Assembly: GCA_945870545.1 (NCBI GenBank)
Contig: CAMBTF010000031.1
Location: 1 to 9,963 of the forward strand
Direction of reading: 5' to 3'
Origin: Akkermansia muciniphila
GTDB lineage: Bacteria; Verrucomicrobiota; Verrucomicrobiia; Verrucomicrobiales; Akkermansiaceae
Length of the DNA: 9,963 bases
Shown here: piece after piece, positions 1 to 4,881 of the stretch
Layout: each line of letters begins with the position of its first letter
Numbering within the stretch: position 1 is the stretch's first letter
Notes under the pieces: model-generated
The model's input: the letters and a program-made list of their open reading frames with translations, nothing else
Told to the model about the DNA's origin: nothing
Databases searched by the model: none
Position numbers and translations under genes: made by a program

Positions 1-2
1 TC

Positions 3-134
3 CGCGGCCTCTGGTGGCAGGGAAACAGGATTTCACTTCCCGCCGGATGCGGCATCATCGAGGCCAGCCGCCTCGTCAACGAATGGCGCGAACTCCGCCT
101 CAAGCGCGATGCGGTGAAACGCTTCGTGGGATGA
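3..134 (+). CDS. C-terminal fragment of an unrecognised protein
   Basis: The reading frame is open from the left window edge and ends at a TGA at 132-134, giving 43 residues. Third codon positions are strongly G/C, as in the confident genes further right, and this is the main reason to call it coding. The visible tail starts with an Arg-Gly-Leu-Trp-Trp stretch, has a Gly/Pro/Cys-containing turn (LPAGCGIIEA), and ends in a very basic helix with WRELRLKRD in it. I do not recognise the family. A basic cytoplasmic C-terminus like this occurs in many protein classes, including glycosyltransferases, so no function is assigned. The start lies outside the window. Confidence 0.6.
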   Translation, partial: RGLWWQGNRISLPAGCGIIEASRLVNEWRELRLKRDAVKRFVG

Positions 135-175
135 AAATGTGACAACAAACTAGCGTGCGCCGCAGGCTCTGGACT

Positions 176-197
176 GCTGTGATTCTTCATTCACAGC
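176..197 (+). terminator. Hairpin downstream of the left-edge gene, possible terminator
   Basis: A perfect 7-bp inverted repeat, GCTGTGA / TCACAGC, encloses an 8-nt loop and lies 41 nt after the stop codon at 134. The nearest T-rich run (TTTGTTTT, about 210-217) is some 12 nt beyond the stem rather than directly next to it. It is therefore at best an atypical intrinsic terminator for the upstream gene. It could also be a protein-binding palindrome. Confidence 0.35.
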
Positions 198-576
198 TCT
201 CAAGGCGGCTTTGTTTTACGGGACGACGGGTTGCTACCGGGTACCTTCGTTTTTCCATCACTCACCCAAAAAGCGGCGGATGAGAACCGCAGCAGTCAAA
301 AGCCTCCGGCGGCATGGATCTGCGCAAGGACGTTTGGCAAACGGTCTATCAACGACTCCCACCTCCCACCCTCTTCGTCACACCCAGAGAGAGAACACAC
401 CCAGACGCGGCTGCGGAGCCTTGGGAAATGTGATTTAGCGGGGACTCACCCCACCCAGATTGATCCCACACCGTTTTATGGCTTGCCTCGTAGCATACTC
501 GCGTCTAAAAAGCCGTCATGAACGAGGTAGGTGAAACCCAACCGGTCGTTTAATAACGCTGTTCTGCTACACCAGC
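198..576. other. Gene-poor stretch without a convincing gene
   Basis: Two overlapping short reading frames (211-438 and 231-521) are open here. Their translations are rich in Pro, Ser, Arg and His, show no domain, and lack a convincing start, so I treat them as noise. Visible structure is limited to a 6-bp inverted repeat CCTCGT/ACGAGG (486-491 and 522-527) and a small CGTT-TAAT-AACG hairpin at 547-558, just before the small membrane ORF. A single ACCCAAC at 536-542 fits the RYYYAAC box of integron sites but has no matching GTTRRRY partner before 577. No tRNA, ncRNA or promoter could be defended. Confidence 0.5.
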
Positions 577-768
577 ATGAAAAGAAATGAAGTAATGAAA
601 TCCACTGCACGCACCTTCTCGTTCGTGGTCGCGATCGCTGTCTCAATCCTGATATCGACAGGCGTCGTTCTGCCCTCATGGGCGTGGGGTGGCATGCTCA
701 TTCTGGCGGGAGCAGCGATGGTGGCTTCTGTCTTCTTGCCGGATCGAGGGGCATCGAAGGCGGCGTGA
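577..768 (+). CDS. Possible small two-helix membrane protein
   Basis: A 63-residue frame with two hydrophobic stretches, about residues 13-30 (starting TFSFVVAIAV) and 35-55 (WAWGGMLILAGAA). They are separated by a short Pro/Ser/Trp turn and flanked by basic or polar ends, giving a hairpin-like inner-membrane topology. No family is recognised. The first ATG (577) has no Shine-Dalgarno. A second in-frame ATG at 595 would give a 57-residue product that keeps both helices. It precedes the hicB-hicA pair in the same orientation, with 194 nt of structured DNA between, so co-transcription is not obvious. A longer frame on the opposite strand (567-947) overlaps it and has no recognisable features. 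The hydrophobic pattern favours this frame, but it could be spurious. Confidence 0.35.
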   Translation: MKRNEVMKSTARTFSFVVAIAVSILISTGVVLPSWAWGGMLILAGAAMVASVFLPDRGASKAA

Positions 769-779
769 GCCGTCTTGAT

Positions 780-817
780 GTCGTTCTTCGCGTCACGACC
801 TACCACCGCAGAACGAC
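780..817. repeat. Imperfect inverted repeat 1 upstream of hicB
   Basis: The arms GTCGTTCT (780-787) and AGAACGAC (810-817) are perfectly complementary over 8 bp. The stem continues inward with GCG/CGC after a 2-nt one-sided bulge (TC at 788-789), leaving a 14-nt loop. It lies 12 nt after the stop of the small membrane ORF. No T-run follows, so it does not look like an intrinsic terminator. Confidence 0.6.
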
Positions 818-823
818 GCAATG

Positions 824-879
824 CAGCGGACTCGCGATAAAATCGGTCCTGATGCAAAGTCCAAGGTCGCGAGCCGCTG
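824..879. repeat. Imperfect inverted repeat 2, 13-bp stem with one extrahelical base
   Basis: The left arm is CAGCGG-A-CTCGCGA (824-837) and the right arm is TCGCGAG-CCGCTG (867-879). All 13 positions pair except A830, which bulges out of the left arm. The loop is 29 nt. It starts 6 nt after inverted repeat 1, so the two form a tandem pair filling much of the gap before hicB. The geometry (two stem blocks split by an extrahelical base) recalls folded integron attC sites, but the terminal RYYYAAC/GTTRRRY boxes are not present here. Confidence 0.6.
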
Positions 880-962
880 ATCGCGGACGTTCTCCAAAGA
901 AACTCCCGATTTGCAGCCCCAAAAAGAACTTGAACCGATCCGTTCATGGAGTAGCCTTCACC

Positions 963-1163
963 ATGCGAATTGAAGTTGAGACCGAAGACGACGGCAGGTT
1001 CATAGCCGAAGTGCCTGCGATACCCGGCGCAATGGTCTATGGTGACACCGCCGATGAGGCCATTCGGAAGGTTGAATCGTTGGTTCTGCGCATACTTGCC
1101 GACCGTATTGATTCTGGTGAGAATTCGGACGAGCTTGCAGAGGTTTTCACTGTTTCAGCATGA
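963..1163 (+). CDS. hicB: HicB-type antitoxin, minimal
   Basis: Antitoxin expected to bind and neutralise the HicA mRNA-cleaving toxin encoded directly after it. The 66-residue product matches the short HicB (UPF0150) fold: an N-terminal strand (MRIEVETEDDGRFIAEVP), the characteristic IPGAMVYGDTADEAI segment (residues 20-34) and a helix to about residue 48. It stops soon after, without the helix-turn-helix or ribbon-helix-helix tail that longer HicB proteins use to bind their operator. The ATG at 963 is chosen because it starts exactly at the domain; a GGAG at 948-951 lies 11 nt upstream. The frame is open further upstream to 678, but that part is unlike any HicB and runs through both inverted repeats. 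The stop overlaps the hicA start by 4 nt (ATGA). The order hicB-hicA is reversed relative to the E. coli hicAB operon, though known elsewhere. Confidence 0.88.
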   Translation: MRIEVETEDDGRFIAEVPAIPGAMVYGDTADEAIRKVESLVLRILADRIDSGENSDELAEVFTVSA

Positions 1164-1375
1164 GCGCTTGGGGATCTACGAAAGCGAGGAAGGTATTGAA
1201 GGCTCTTTTGAAGATCGGTTGGAGCATTAAGCGTGAGACGGGGGGCTCTCACAGGATTTTAGAGCGTGATGGTTGGGCAGATTTTGTATTCTCCTTTCAC
1301 GACGGTACCGAAATAGGGCCTAAGATGCTCGCTCGGATCGCCAAGCACACAGGCATTTCACCATCGGATCTCTAG
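1160..1375 (+). CDS. hicA: HicA-type toxin (mRNA interferase)
   Basis: Small RNA-cleaving toxin of the HicA/YcfA family. These proteins have a double-stranded-RNA-binding-like fold and block translation by cutting mRNA. In the 71-residue product the N-terminal helix and 'GWSIKRETGGSHRIL' segment (about residues 20-34) carry the family's Gly-Ser-His motif, with the catalytic His at residue 31. The C-terminal part (EIGPKMLARIAKHTGIS, residues 51-67) matches the usual closing 'I..g.l..Il...gis' helix. Length is normal for the family. The start codon overlaps the hicB stop as ATGA, so the pair should be translationally coupled. The middle strand (WADFVFSFHDG) is divergent but keeps the alternating hydrophobic pattern. 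No frameshift or missing key residue is seen, so the toxin may be active. Confidence 0.87.
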   Translation: MSAWGSTKARKVLKALLKIGWSIKRETGGSHRILERDGWADFVFSFHDGTEIGPKMLARIAKHTGISPSDL

Positions 1376-1445
1376 CAAAACCAGATGGAGACAAGACGCT
1401 TCTTGCAACCGCTACCCGCCGCTGTGTTCGAGACGTTCATCCCTA

Positions 1446-1515
1446 ATTCAACCATCCACCCCGTGTTCCACTTCCGCCCTCGCGGGTAGTGGTGCACGAG
1501 CTCCACGTTGGATGG
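1446..1515. repeat. Long imperfect palindrome, attC-like
   Basis: This sits in the gap between hicA and dinJ. Its outer boxes are ATTCAAC (1446-1452) and GTTGGAT (1507-1513), which fit the integron consensus RYYYAAC ... GTTRRRY and pair over 7 positions with one T-G wobble. Inside, CGTG/CACG (1462-1465, 1495-1498), CCACT/AGTGG (1468-1472, 1488-1492) and CCGC/GCGG (1474-1477, 1482-1485) pair in register, with a CCTC tetraloop. The two unpaired internal tracts next to the boxes are 9 and 8 nt. An alternative outer pairing, CCATCCA/TGGATGG (1452-1458, 1509-1515), is also perfect. The total span of about 68 nt is within the usual attC range. No integrase gene or second matching site was found, so terminator or plain palindrome remain possible. 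Confidence 0.45.
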
Positions 1516-1523
1516 AAAATTCC

Positions 1524-1552
1524 TTGACTGCGTGTTGCGCATGCAACACATT
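1524..1552 (+). promoter_or_regulatory. dinJ-yafQ promoter with operator palindrome
   Basis: TTGACT (1524-1529) is a 5/6 match to a sigma70 -35 box. At 17-nt spacing the -10 position (1547-1552, CACATT) matches only 3/6. Between and over them lies GTGTTGC-GCAT-GCAACAC (1532-1549), two perfect 7-bp half-sites around a 4-nt spacer. It ends 9 nt before the dinJ ATG. An inverted repeat overlapping the promoter is what the DinJ/RelB antitoxin family normally binds to repress its own operon, so this is the probable autoregulatory operator. A transcript from this promoter would start close to the ATG at 1559, which would leave little or no leader. Confidence 0.6.
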
Positions 1553-1558
1553 GTGATT

Positions 1559-1816
1559 ATGAAGACCGCAGCAGTTCACAGTCGAATTCAGCCTGAGATC
1601 AAGGAGCAGGCCGAGGGAATACTCCAACGCTTGGGTCTGAGTCCGACCGAGGCGATTCGTATGTTTTATACACAGATCACCTTACGGAACGGACTGCCGT
1701 TCGATGTGGCTATTCCGAATGACGTGACGATAAAGGCACTGGAGGAATCCCGAAATGGCCGTAATCTGGAACGATTTGACTCTACCGAGAAACTTTTCGA
1801 GAGCTGGAATGCATGA
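1559..1816 (+). CDS. dinJ: RelB/DinJ-family antitoxin
   Basis: Antitoxin for the YafQ toxin encoded next to it; the family also represses its own promoter as a dimer with a ribbon-helix-helix (RHH) fold. The 85-residue product shows the RHH signature: strand (AAVHSRIQPEIK, residues 4-15), helix (EQAEGILQRLGLS, 16-28), then TEAIRMFYTQITLRNGLPFDVAIPN (30-54), one of the most recognisable DinJ segments. The acidic C-terminal tail (residues 60-85, ending LFESWNA) is the likely toxin-wrapping part. The ATG at 1559 is preferred over the in-frame TTG at 1508 because the longer form would translate through the operator palindrome and adds residues foreign to the family. There is no Shine-Dalgarno. 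Its stop overlaps the toxin start (ATGA at 1813-1816). Codon use is less G/C-biased than in the housekeeping genes. Confidence 0.9.
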   Translation: MKTAAVHSRIQPEIKEQAEGILQRLGLSPTEAIRMFYTQITLRNGLPFDVAIPNDVTIKALEESRNGRNLERFDSTEKLFESWNA

Positions 1817-2082
1817 AAGCGATTTTTCAGACCAGCCAATTCAAAAAGGATTTCAAGAGGATTAAGAAGCGAGGCAAAGATTTGAGTAAGCTCAAGGAGG
1901 TCGTAAGTGCCATAGTAAATAGCGAAGTGCTGGAGGAGCGTCAACGTGACCACGCACTGAGTGGGAATTGGTCAGGGTCAAGAGACTGTCATATCGAACC
2001 GGACTGGATTCTAATCTATCGTGTTGATGGAGATTACCTGTTCCTTGAGAGAACGGGCAGCCACAGCGACCTTTTCAGATAA
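1813..2082 (+). CDS. yafQ: YafQ-type mRNA interferase toxin
   Basis: Ribosome-dependent mRNA-cleaving toxin of the RelE/ParE superfamily, YafQ branch. The 89-residue length fits the family. Residues matching the E. coli YafQ active site are all present: His47 (in RDHALSG), His60 and Asp64-Trp65 (in CHIEPDWILIYR), Arg80 (LERTGSH), His84 and Phe88 near the end. The N-terminal half is a basic helical pair (FKKDFKRIKKRGKDLSKL, residues 10-27), also typical. With the complete catalytic set and no frame disruption, the toxin is predicted to be active and to need DinJ for neutralisation. It is coupled to dinJ by a 4-nt ATGA overlap. The region after its stop has no clean intrinsic terminator. Confidence 0.92.
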   Translation: MKAIFQTSQFKKDFKRIKKRGKDLSKLKEVVSAIVNSEVLEERQRDHALSGNWSGSRDCHIEPDWILIYRVDGDYLFLERTGSHSDLFR

Positions 2083-2141
2083 GAAGAACACCCAAAAACA
2101 CTGACCCCAAAAACATGGGATGAATTTCCCGACAGCCGGTC

Positions 2142-2199
2142 CCGTTTCCCGCTCCCCCGTTATCCGCTGACGGGTGGACTCTCCCGTCCGTTGTCCGCT
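2142..2199. repeat. Short tandem motif CCGTTnyCCGCT, three clear copies
   Basis: The 12-mers CCGTTTCCCGCT (2142-2153), CCGTTATCCGCT (2157-2168) and CCGTTGTCCGCT (2188-2199) differ from one another at only one or two positions. Start spacings are 15 and 31 nt, consistent with a 15-16 nt unit whose third copy (about 2173-2187) has decayed. The array lies between the convergent 3' ends of yafQ and the - strand PLP enzyme, at the right border of the A+T-richer toxin-antitoxin block. Confidence 0.55.
2169..2188. terminator. Hairpin between convergent genes, weak terminator candidate
   Basis: GACGGG (2169-2174) and CCCGTC (2183-2188) form a perfect 6-bp, GC-rich stem with an 8-nt loop, placed between two convergent genes. 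Neither strand has a T-run after the stem, so intrinsic termination is uncertain. The hairpin lies inside the tandem-motif array. Confidence 0.3.
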
Positions 2200-2224
2200 G
2201 AAAAATGACATGGTGTTGGTGGTG

Positions 2225-3688
2225 TTATGCCAGCGCCTCGGCGAAGGCGGCGATGATGGTGTCCGGCGATTCCAGTCCCACGGAGATGCGCAGCAGGTTC
2301 GCGGGGACTCCGCAGTCCTCCGTCCAGTCCAGCTCATCATAATGGGCGAGGAGGGTGTAGGGGCAAACGAGTGTGAAAGGCGTTCCGAAAGAGGGACCTT
2401 TGGAAATTTTCAGCGCGTCATAGACTTTCGGGGCTTTCTTCGGGTTCGTGAGAGCGATGGAAAGCAGCCCTCCAAAGCCGCCGTTTTTCCGCATGATCGC
2501 TGTGTAGTTTTCCGTTTGCGTGACCGAGGGATGCCAGACGCTGGCGACGGCGGGGTGGTCTTTCAGAAAGGCGACGAGAGCGAGTGCGTTGAAGTTCACC
2601 GCGGTGTTGCGTTTCGCGTAGCCCTTCATGTTTGAGAGCAGGATTTCAGCGTCCGCGACGTAGAGCGGGGCGCACTCGGCGGAGTCCACGGCAAGCGGAC
2701 CGAGGAATTCGGCGGCGAGCGGCGAATCCGCACGGACGGTGGCCGCTCCGGCCATCACGTCGCCTGCTCCGGAAACCCATTTCGTGAGGGAGGAGGTGAG
2801 CACGTCGCAATGCGGCAGGGCATCGACGTTGAGCGGCCCGGCGGCGGAGTCGTCGAGGATCAGTGGGGTGCGGGATGAGCGGCAGGCATCGGCGAGGAGC
2901 GGCAGATCAACGGTGCGGAGCAGCGGGTTGGAGGGAATTTCGGTAAAAACGCCCGCGAAGTCGCCGGCGCGGATGCGGCGCAGGGCTTCATCGAAGGACT
3001 CGCCGGTGGCTTCGTTTAGGTAGGCGGCTCCGTTTCCGAAGCGCTCCTGGATCTTGAGCGCATCGACATAAGGGAACTCGATCTGAAGGGTTTTCTTGCC
3101 CTCGCGTAGGCCGGGAAGCGCGCGCAGGACGGCCAGCGCCGCCGAAATCCCGCTGGTGAATACGAACGTGTTTTCGGCCGCGCCGCCGTTGAGTTTTGCC
3201 ACCGCCCGGGCGACGAGATGGGATTTCGATCCCTCGCGCAGTGCCCCATCGAGATAATCCTGGGCTTGCCGCGAGGAGACGCCTTCACCGGAGAAGCGCC
3301 AGTAGAGGTTGGCGAGCGCCCTGGCCTTTTCCGGGAAAATGAGCGCCTGGAAGCCGTGGTAGGATGTGGTGCGGATGGCTGTTTCCGCCTGCCTTTCCAG
3401 CCAGCGGTGGGCGCGTTGTGCCGAGAGGCGCGTGGGCAACACGAGGACGTCCTCGCCATCGGAGGTCAGCTCCGCGCGGGCGTTTTCGAAGAGGCGCTCC
3501 ACGGTTGGATGCTTGAAAAAGCGCGGGTAACCGGTGCGCAGGCGGCGGATGATTTTCTCACGCCCCTCCTCATAGCCGACGACCGACTCCCAGGTCGGGA
3601 GACAGACAGAGCAGGCATGGGTGGTATCCGGCAGGGGCAGGCCGAGATCCTCCTCTTGCCAGGCAGGGTTTGCCAAGAGATCGCGCAC
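2225..3688 (-). CDS. Cystathionine gamma-synthase-like PLP enzyme, fungal-type subgroup
   Basis: Cys/Met-metabolism PLP-dependent enzyme (fold type I), 487 residues. Cofactor and substrate residues are in family positions: FTSGISAAL (177-185), EIPSNPLLRTVDL (250-262), Asp279 in LILDD for the pyridine nitrogen, Lys303 in SSLTKW as the Schiff-base lysine, and Arg467 in LLRISVGLE for the substrate carboxylate. An extra N-terminal part of about 100 residues carries HACSVCLPTWESVVGYEEG (24-42) and GYPRFFKHP (53-61). From memory of that group, this resembles the fungal STR2/met-7 cystathionine gamma-synthases, not the roughly 390-residue bacterial MetB. The likely role is transsulfuration or methionine synthesis, probably cystathionine from an activated homoserine and cysteine. 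Exact substrate and direction cannot be read. The GTG at 3688 is the only plausible start: no ATG lies in frame before the upstream stop at 3764-3766, and no Shine-Dalgarno is visible. Confidence 0.82.
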   Translation of the reverse strand: MRDLLANPAWQEEDLGLPLPDTTHACSVCLPTWESVVGYEEGREKIIRRLRTGYPRFFKHPTVERLFENARAELTSDGEDVLVLPTRLSAQRAHRWLERQAETAIRTTSYHGFQALIFPEKARALANLYWRFSGEGVSSRQAQDYLDGALREGSKSHLVARAVAKLNGGAAENTFVFTSGISAALAVLRALPGLREGKKTLQIEFPYVDALKIQERFGNGAAYLNEATGESFDEALRRIRAGDFAGVFTEIPSNPLLRTVDLPLLADACRSSRTPLILDDSAAGPLNVDALPHCDVLTSSLTKWVSGAGDVMAGAATVRADSPLAAEFLGPLAVDSAECAPLYVADAEILLSNMKGYAKRNTAVNFNALALVAFLKDHPAVASVWHPSVTQTENYTAIMRKNGGFGGLLSIALTNPKKAPKVYDALKISKGPSFGTPFTLVCPYTLLAHYDELDWTEDCGVPANLLRISVGLESPDTIIAAFAEALA

Positions 3689-3752
3689 GGCTGCTAAATG
3701 TACTGCACCGGGGATTAGGGCAAGGATGATTTCCTTGAAAAAGGGTACGTAT

Positions 3753-3762
3753 GAACACGTTC
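3753..3762. promoter_or_regulatory. Small palindrome GAACACGTTC in the divergent gap
   Basis: GAAC-AC-GTTC is a perfect 4+4 inverted repeat with a 2-nt centre. It lies 65 nt upstream of the PLP enzyme GTG (- strand) and 107 nt upstream of the nrnA ATG (+ strand). It could be an operator for the - strand gene, but a 4-bp half-site is short enough to occur by chance. Confidence 0.2.
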
Positions 3763-3809
3763 GTTAGGTTTTCCTGTGCCGTCGTTGCCGAGTGTTACTC
3801 CGGGTTTGT

Positions 3810-3822
3810 CCTTGTCACAAGG
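3810..3822. promoter_or_regulatory. 13-bp palindrome CCTTGT-C-ACAAGG
   Basis: Two perfect 6-bp half-sites flank a single central base, 47 nt before the nrnA start, in the gap between divergent genes. The short centre fits a protein-binding dyad better than an RNA hairpin. A regulator of nrnA-truB-ribF or of the divergent PLP enzyme is the obvious candidate, but none is identifiable. A nearby CCTT-gaaa-AAGG (3733-3744) uses the same CCTT/AAGG half-site core. Confidence 0.35.
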
Positions 3823-3845
3823 GGGGCGCTGGGGAGAATCCGCAC

Positions 3846-3860
3846 CCCGCGCGTTGCGGG
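3846..3860 (+). promoter_or_regulatory. GC-rich hairpin just before nrnA
   Basis: CCCGC-GCGTT-GCGGG forms a perfect 5-bp stem with a 5-nt loop, ending 9 nt before the ATG at 3870. In an mRNA it would occupy the ribosome-binding area, so it may limit initiation. No Shine-Dalgarno is visible there. Confidence 0.3.
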
Positions 3861-3869
3861 CTGGTAATT

Positions 3870-4868
3870 ATGAGCGGAGACGAAAAAAAGACATTGGCGG
3901 GGCTGTTCTTGGAATTCGGCGCGGTGGTGGCGGAGCATTCGAGCTTCGTGATCATGAGCCACGTCCGGCCGGACGGGGATGCGATCGGATCACAGGTGGC
4001 GCTGGGTTTTGCGCTGATGGCGATGGGAAAAACGGTCTATCTGGTCAACGAGGACGGGGTTCCCGAGAGCCTGGCTTTCATGGCTGGTTCTGAAAAAGTA
4101 ACGACCCCGCCCGCCGAGCCTCTGGAGGTGGAGGTGGCCATCGCGCTCGATACGGCGACGAAACCGCGGCTTGGCGATAAGTCACTGCATGCCGCGAGCA
4201 AGGCGAAATTCTGGGTCAACATCGACCACCATGTATCCAACCCAGCTTACGGCGATCTGAACATCATCGATGCCACCAGTCCGGCGACGGGACAGATTCT
4301 TTATCATCTCATCCGTGCACTGGACATGCCACTCCCCGCCGAGACTCGCGACGCGGTCTATGTGGCGGTTTCCACGGATACCGGATCATTCCAATACGGC
4401 TCCACCACCGCTGCCACCTACGAACTGGGCGCGGATCTGATCCGCCGGGGCCTGGACGTGGGGAAAATCAACGCGGACACCTACGACAACTATCCGTTCC
4501 GCCGCCTGGAGCTGATGCGCGAGCTGCTCAATACGCTGGAGATTTCCGCCGATGGAAAAATCGCGAACTGGGAGCTGCGCGATGCGGTGCGGCTCAAGCT
4601 CGATCTGCAGCCGGATGATAGCGAGGGCTTGATCGACCTGATCCGCTCGGTGAAAGGGGTGAAGGTCGCGGCGTTTTTCGAGGAGCTGGAGGGCGGCAAG
4701 ATCCGGGTTTCCATGCGATCCAAGGACAAGAGCGTGAATGTTTGCGAGGTCGCCATGAAGTTCGGCGGCGGCGGTCATACGCTGGCGGCGGGAATCCGCA
4801 TGGCCGGGCCGTGGGAGGACGCGAAGGCGGCGGTGCTCACCGCACTCGGCGAGTCGCTCGAAAAATGA
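3870..4868 (+). CDS. nrnA: DHH-family nanoRNase / pAp phosphatase
   Basis: Cytoplasmic DHH/DHHA1 phosphoesterase that degrades 2-5 nt RNA fragments and hydrolyses 3'-phosphoadenosine 5'-phosphate (pAp), replacing oligoribonuclease in bacteria that lack it. The 332-residue product has the metal-binding set in order: His31, Asp35 and Asp37 in SHVRPDGDAIGS, Asp94 in ALDTA, the DHH triplet at 119-121 in NIDHHVSN, and Asp170 in STDTGSF. The C-terminal DHHA1 RNA-binding part ends in FGGGGHTLAAG (298-308). The ATG at 3870 is chosen because the alternative at 3792 adds 26 residues foreign to the family, read through two palindromes. It is followed after 13 nt by truB and then ribF, the tail of the common rbfA-nrnA-truB-ribF cluster; rbfA itself is not immediately upstream. 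pAp removal also supports sulfur assimilation, a possible link to the divergent neighbour. Confidence 0.92.
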   Translation: MSGDEKKTLAGLFLEFGAVVAEHSSFVIMSHVRPDGDAIGSQVALGFALMAMGKTVYLVNEDGVPESLAFMAGSEKVTTPPAEPLEVEVAIALDTATKPRLGDKSLHAASKAKFWVNIDHHVSNPAYGDLNIIDATSPATGQILYHLIRALDMPLPAETRDAVYVAVSTDTGSFQYGSTTAATYELGADLIRRGLDVGKINADTYDNYPFRRLELMRELLNTLEISADGKIANWELRDAVRLKLDLQPDDSEGLIDLIRSVKGVKVAAFFEELEGGKIRVSMRSKDKSVNVCEVAMKFGGGGHTLAAGIRMAGPWEDAKAAVLTALGESLEK

Positions 4869-4881
4869 TTTTCTAAACACG

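Noticed and set aside
211..521. Two overlapping short + strand frames in the left intergenic region
   Set aside because: Pro/Ser/Arg/His-rich translations without motifs, weak starts and no supporting context.
567..947. 126-residue frame on the - strand opposite the small membrane ORF
   Set aside because: No domain, low-complexity Arg/Ala/Ser content, and it crosses the hairpin pair; most likely a shadow frame.
678..962. Upstream extension of the hicB reading frame (frame open from 678)
   Set aside because: The added residues do not resemble HicB, run through both inverted repeats, and the domain starts exactly at the ATG at 963.
1508..1558. TTG-initiated longer form of DinJ
   Set aside because: It would translate the promoter and operator dyad and adds residues foreign to the family; the ATG at 1559 gives a normal-length antitoxin.
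577..2082. Calling the whole block an integron cassette array
   Set aside because: Only one site (1446-1515) fits the attC boxes. The gaps before hicB and after yafQ lack RYYYAAC/GTTRRRY pairs, and no integrase is in the window.
2142..2199. CRISPR-like array
   Set aside because: The repeats are only 12 nt with 3-19 nt between them, and there are no cas genes; this is a short tandem motif.
2011..2340. - strand frame spanning the yafQ 3' end and the convergent gap
   Set aside because: It overlaps two well-supported genes, and its translation is Arg/Ser/Thr-rich without motifs.
3792..3869. Longer form of NrnA starting at 3792
   Set aside because: The extra 26 residues are Cys/Gly/Pro-rich, unlike the family N-terminus, and cover regulatory-looking dyads.
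3689..3869. SAM- or homocysteine-linked riboswitch upstream of the PLP enzyme
   Set aside because: The - strand leader shows no multi-helix architecture or terminator arrangement that I could match to a known riboswitch.
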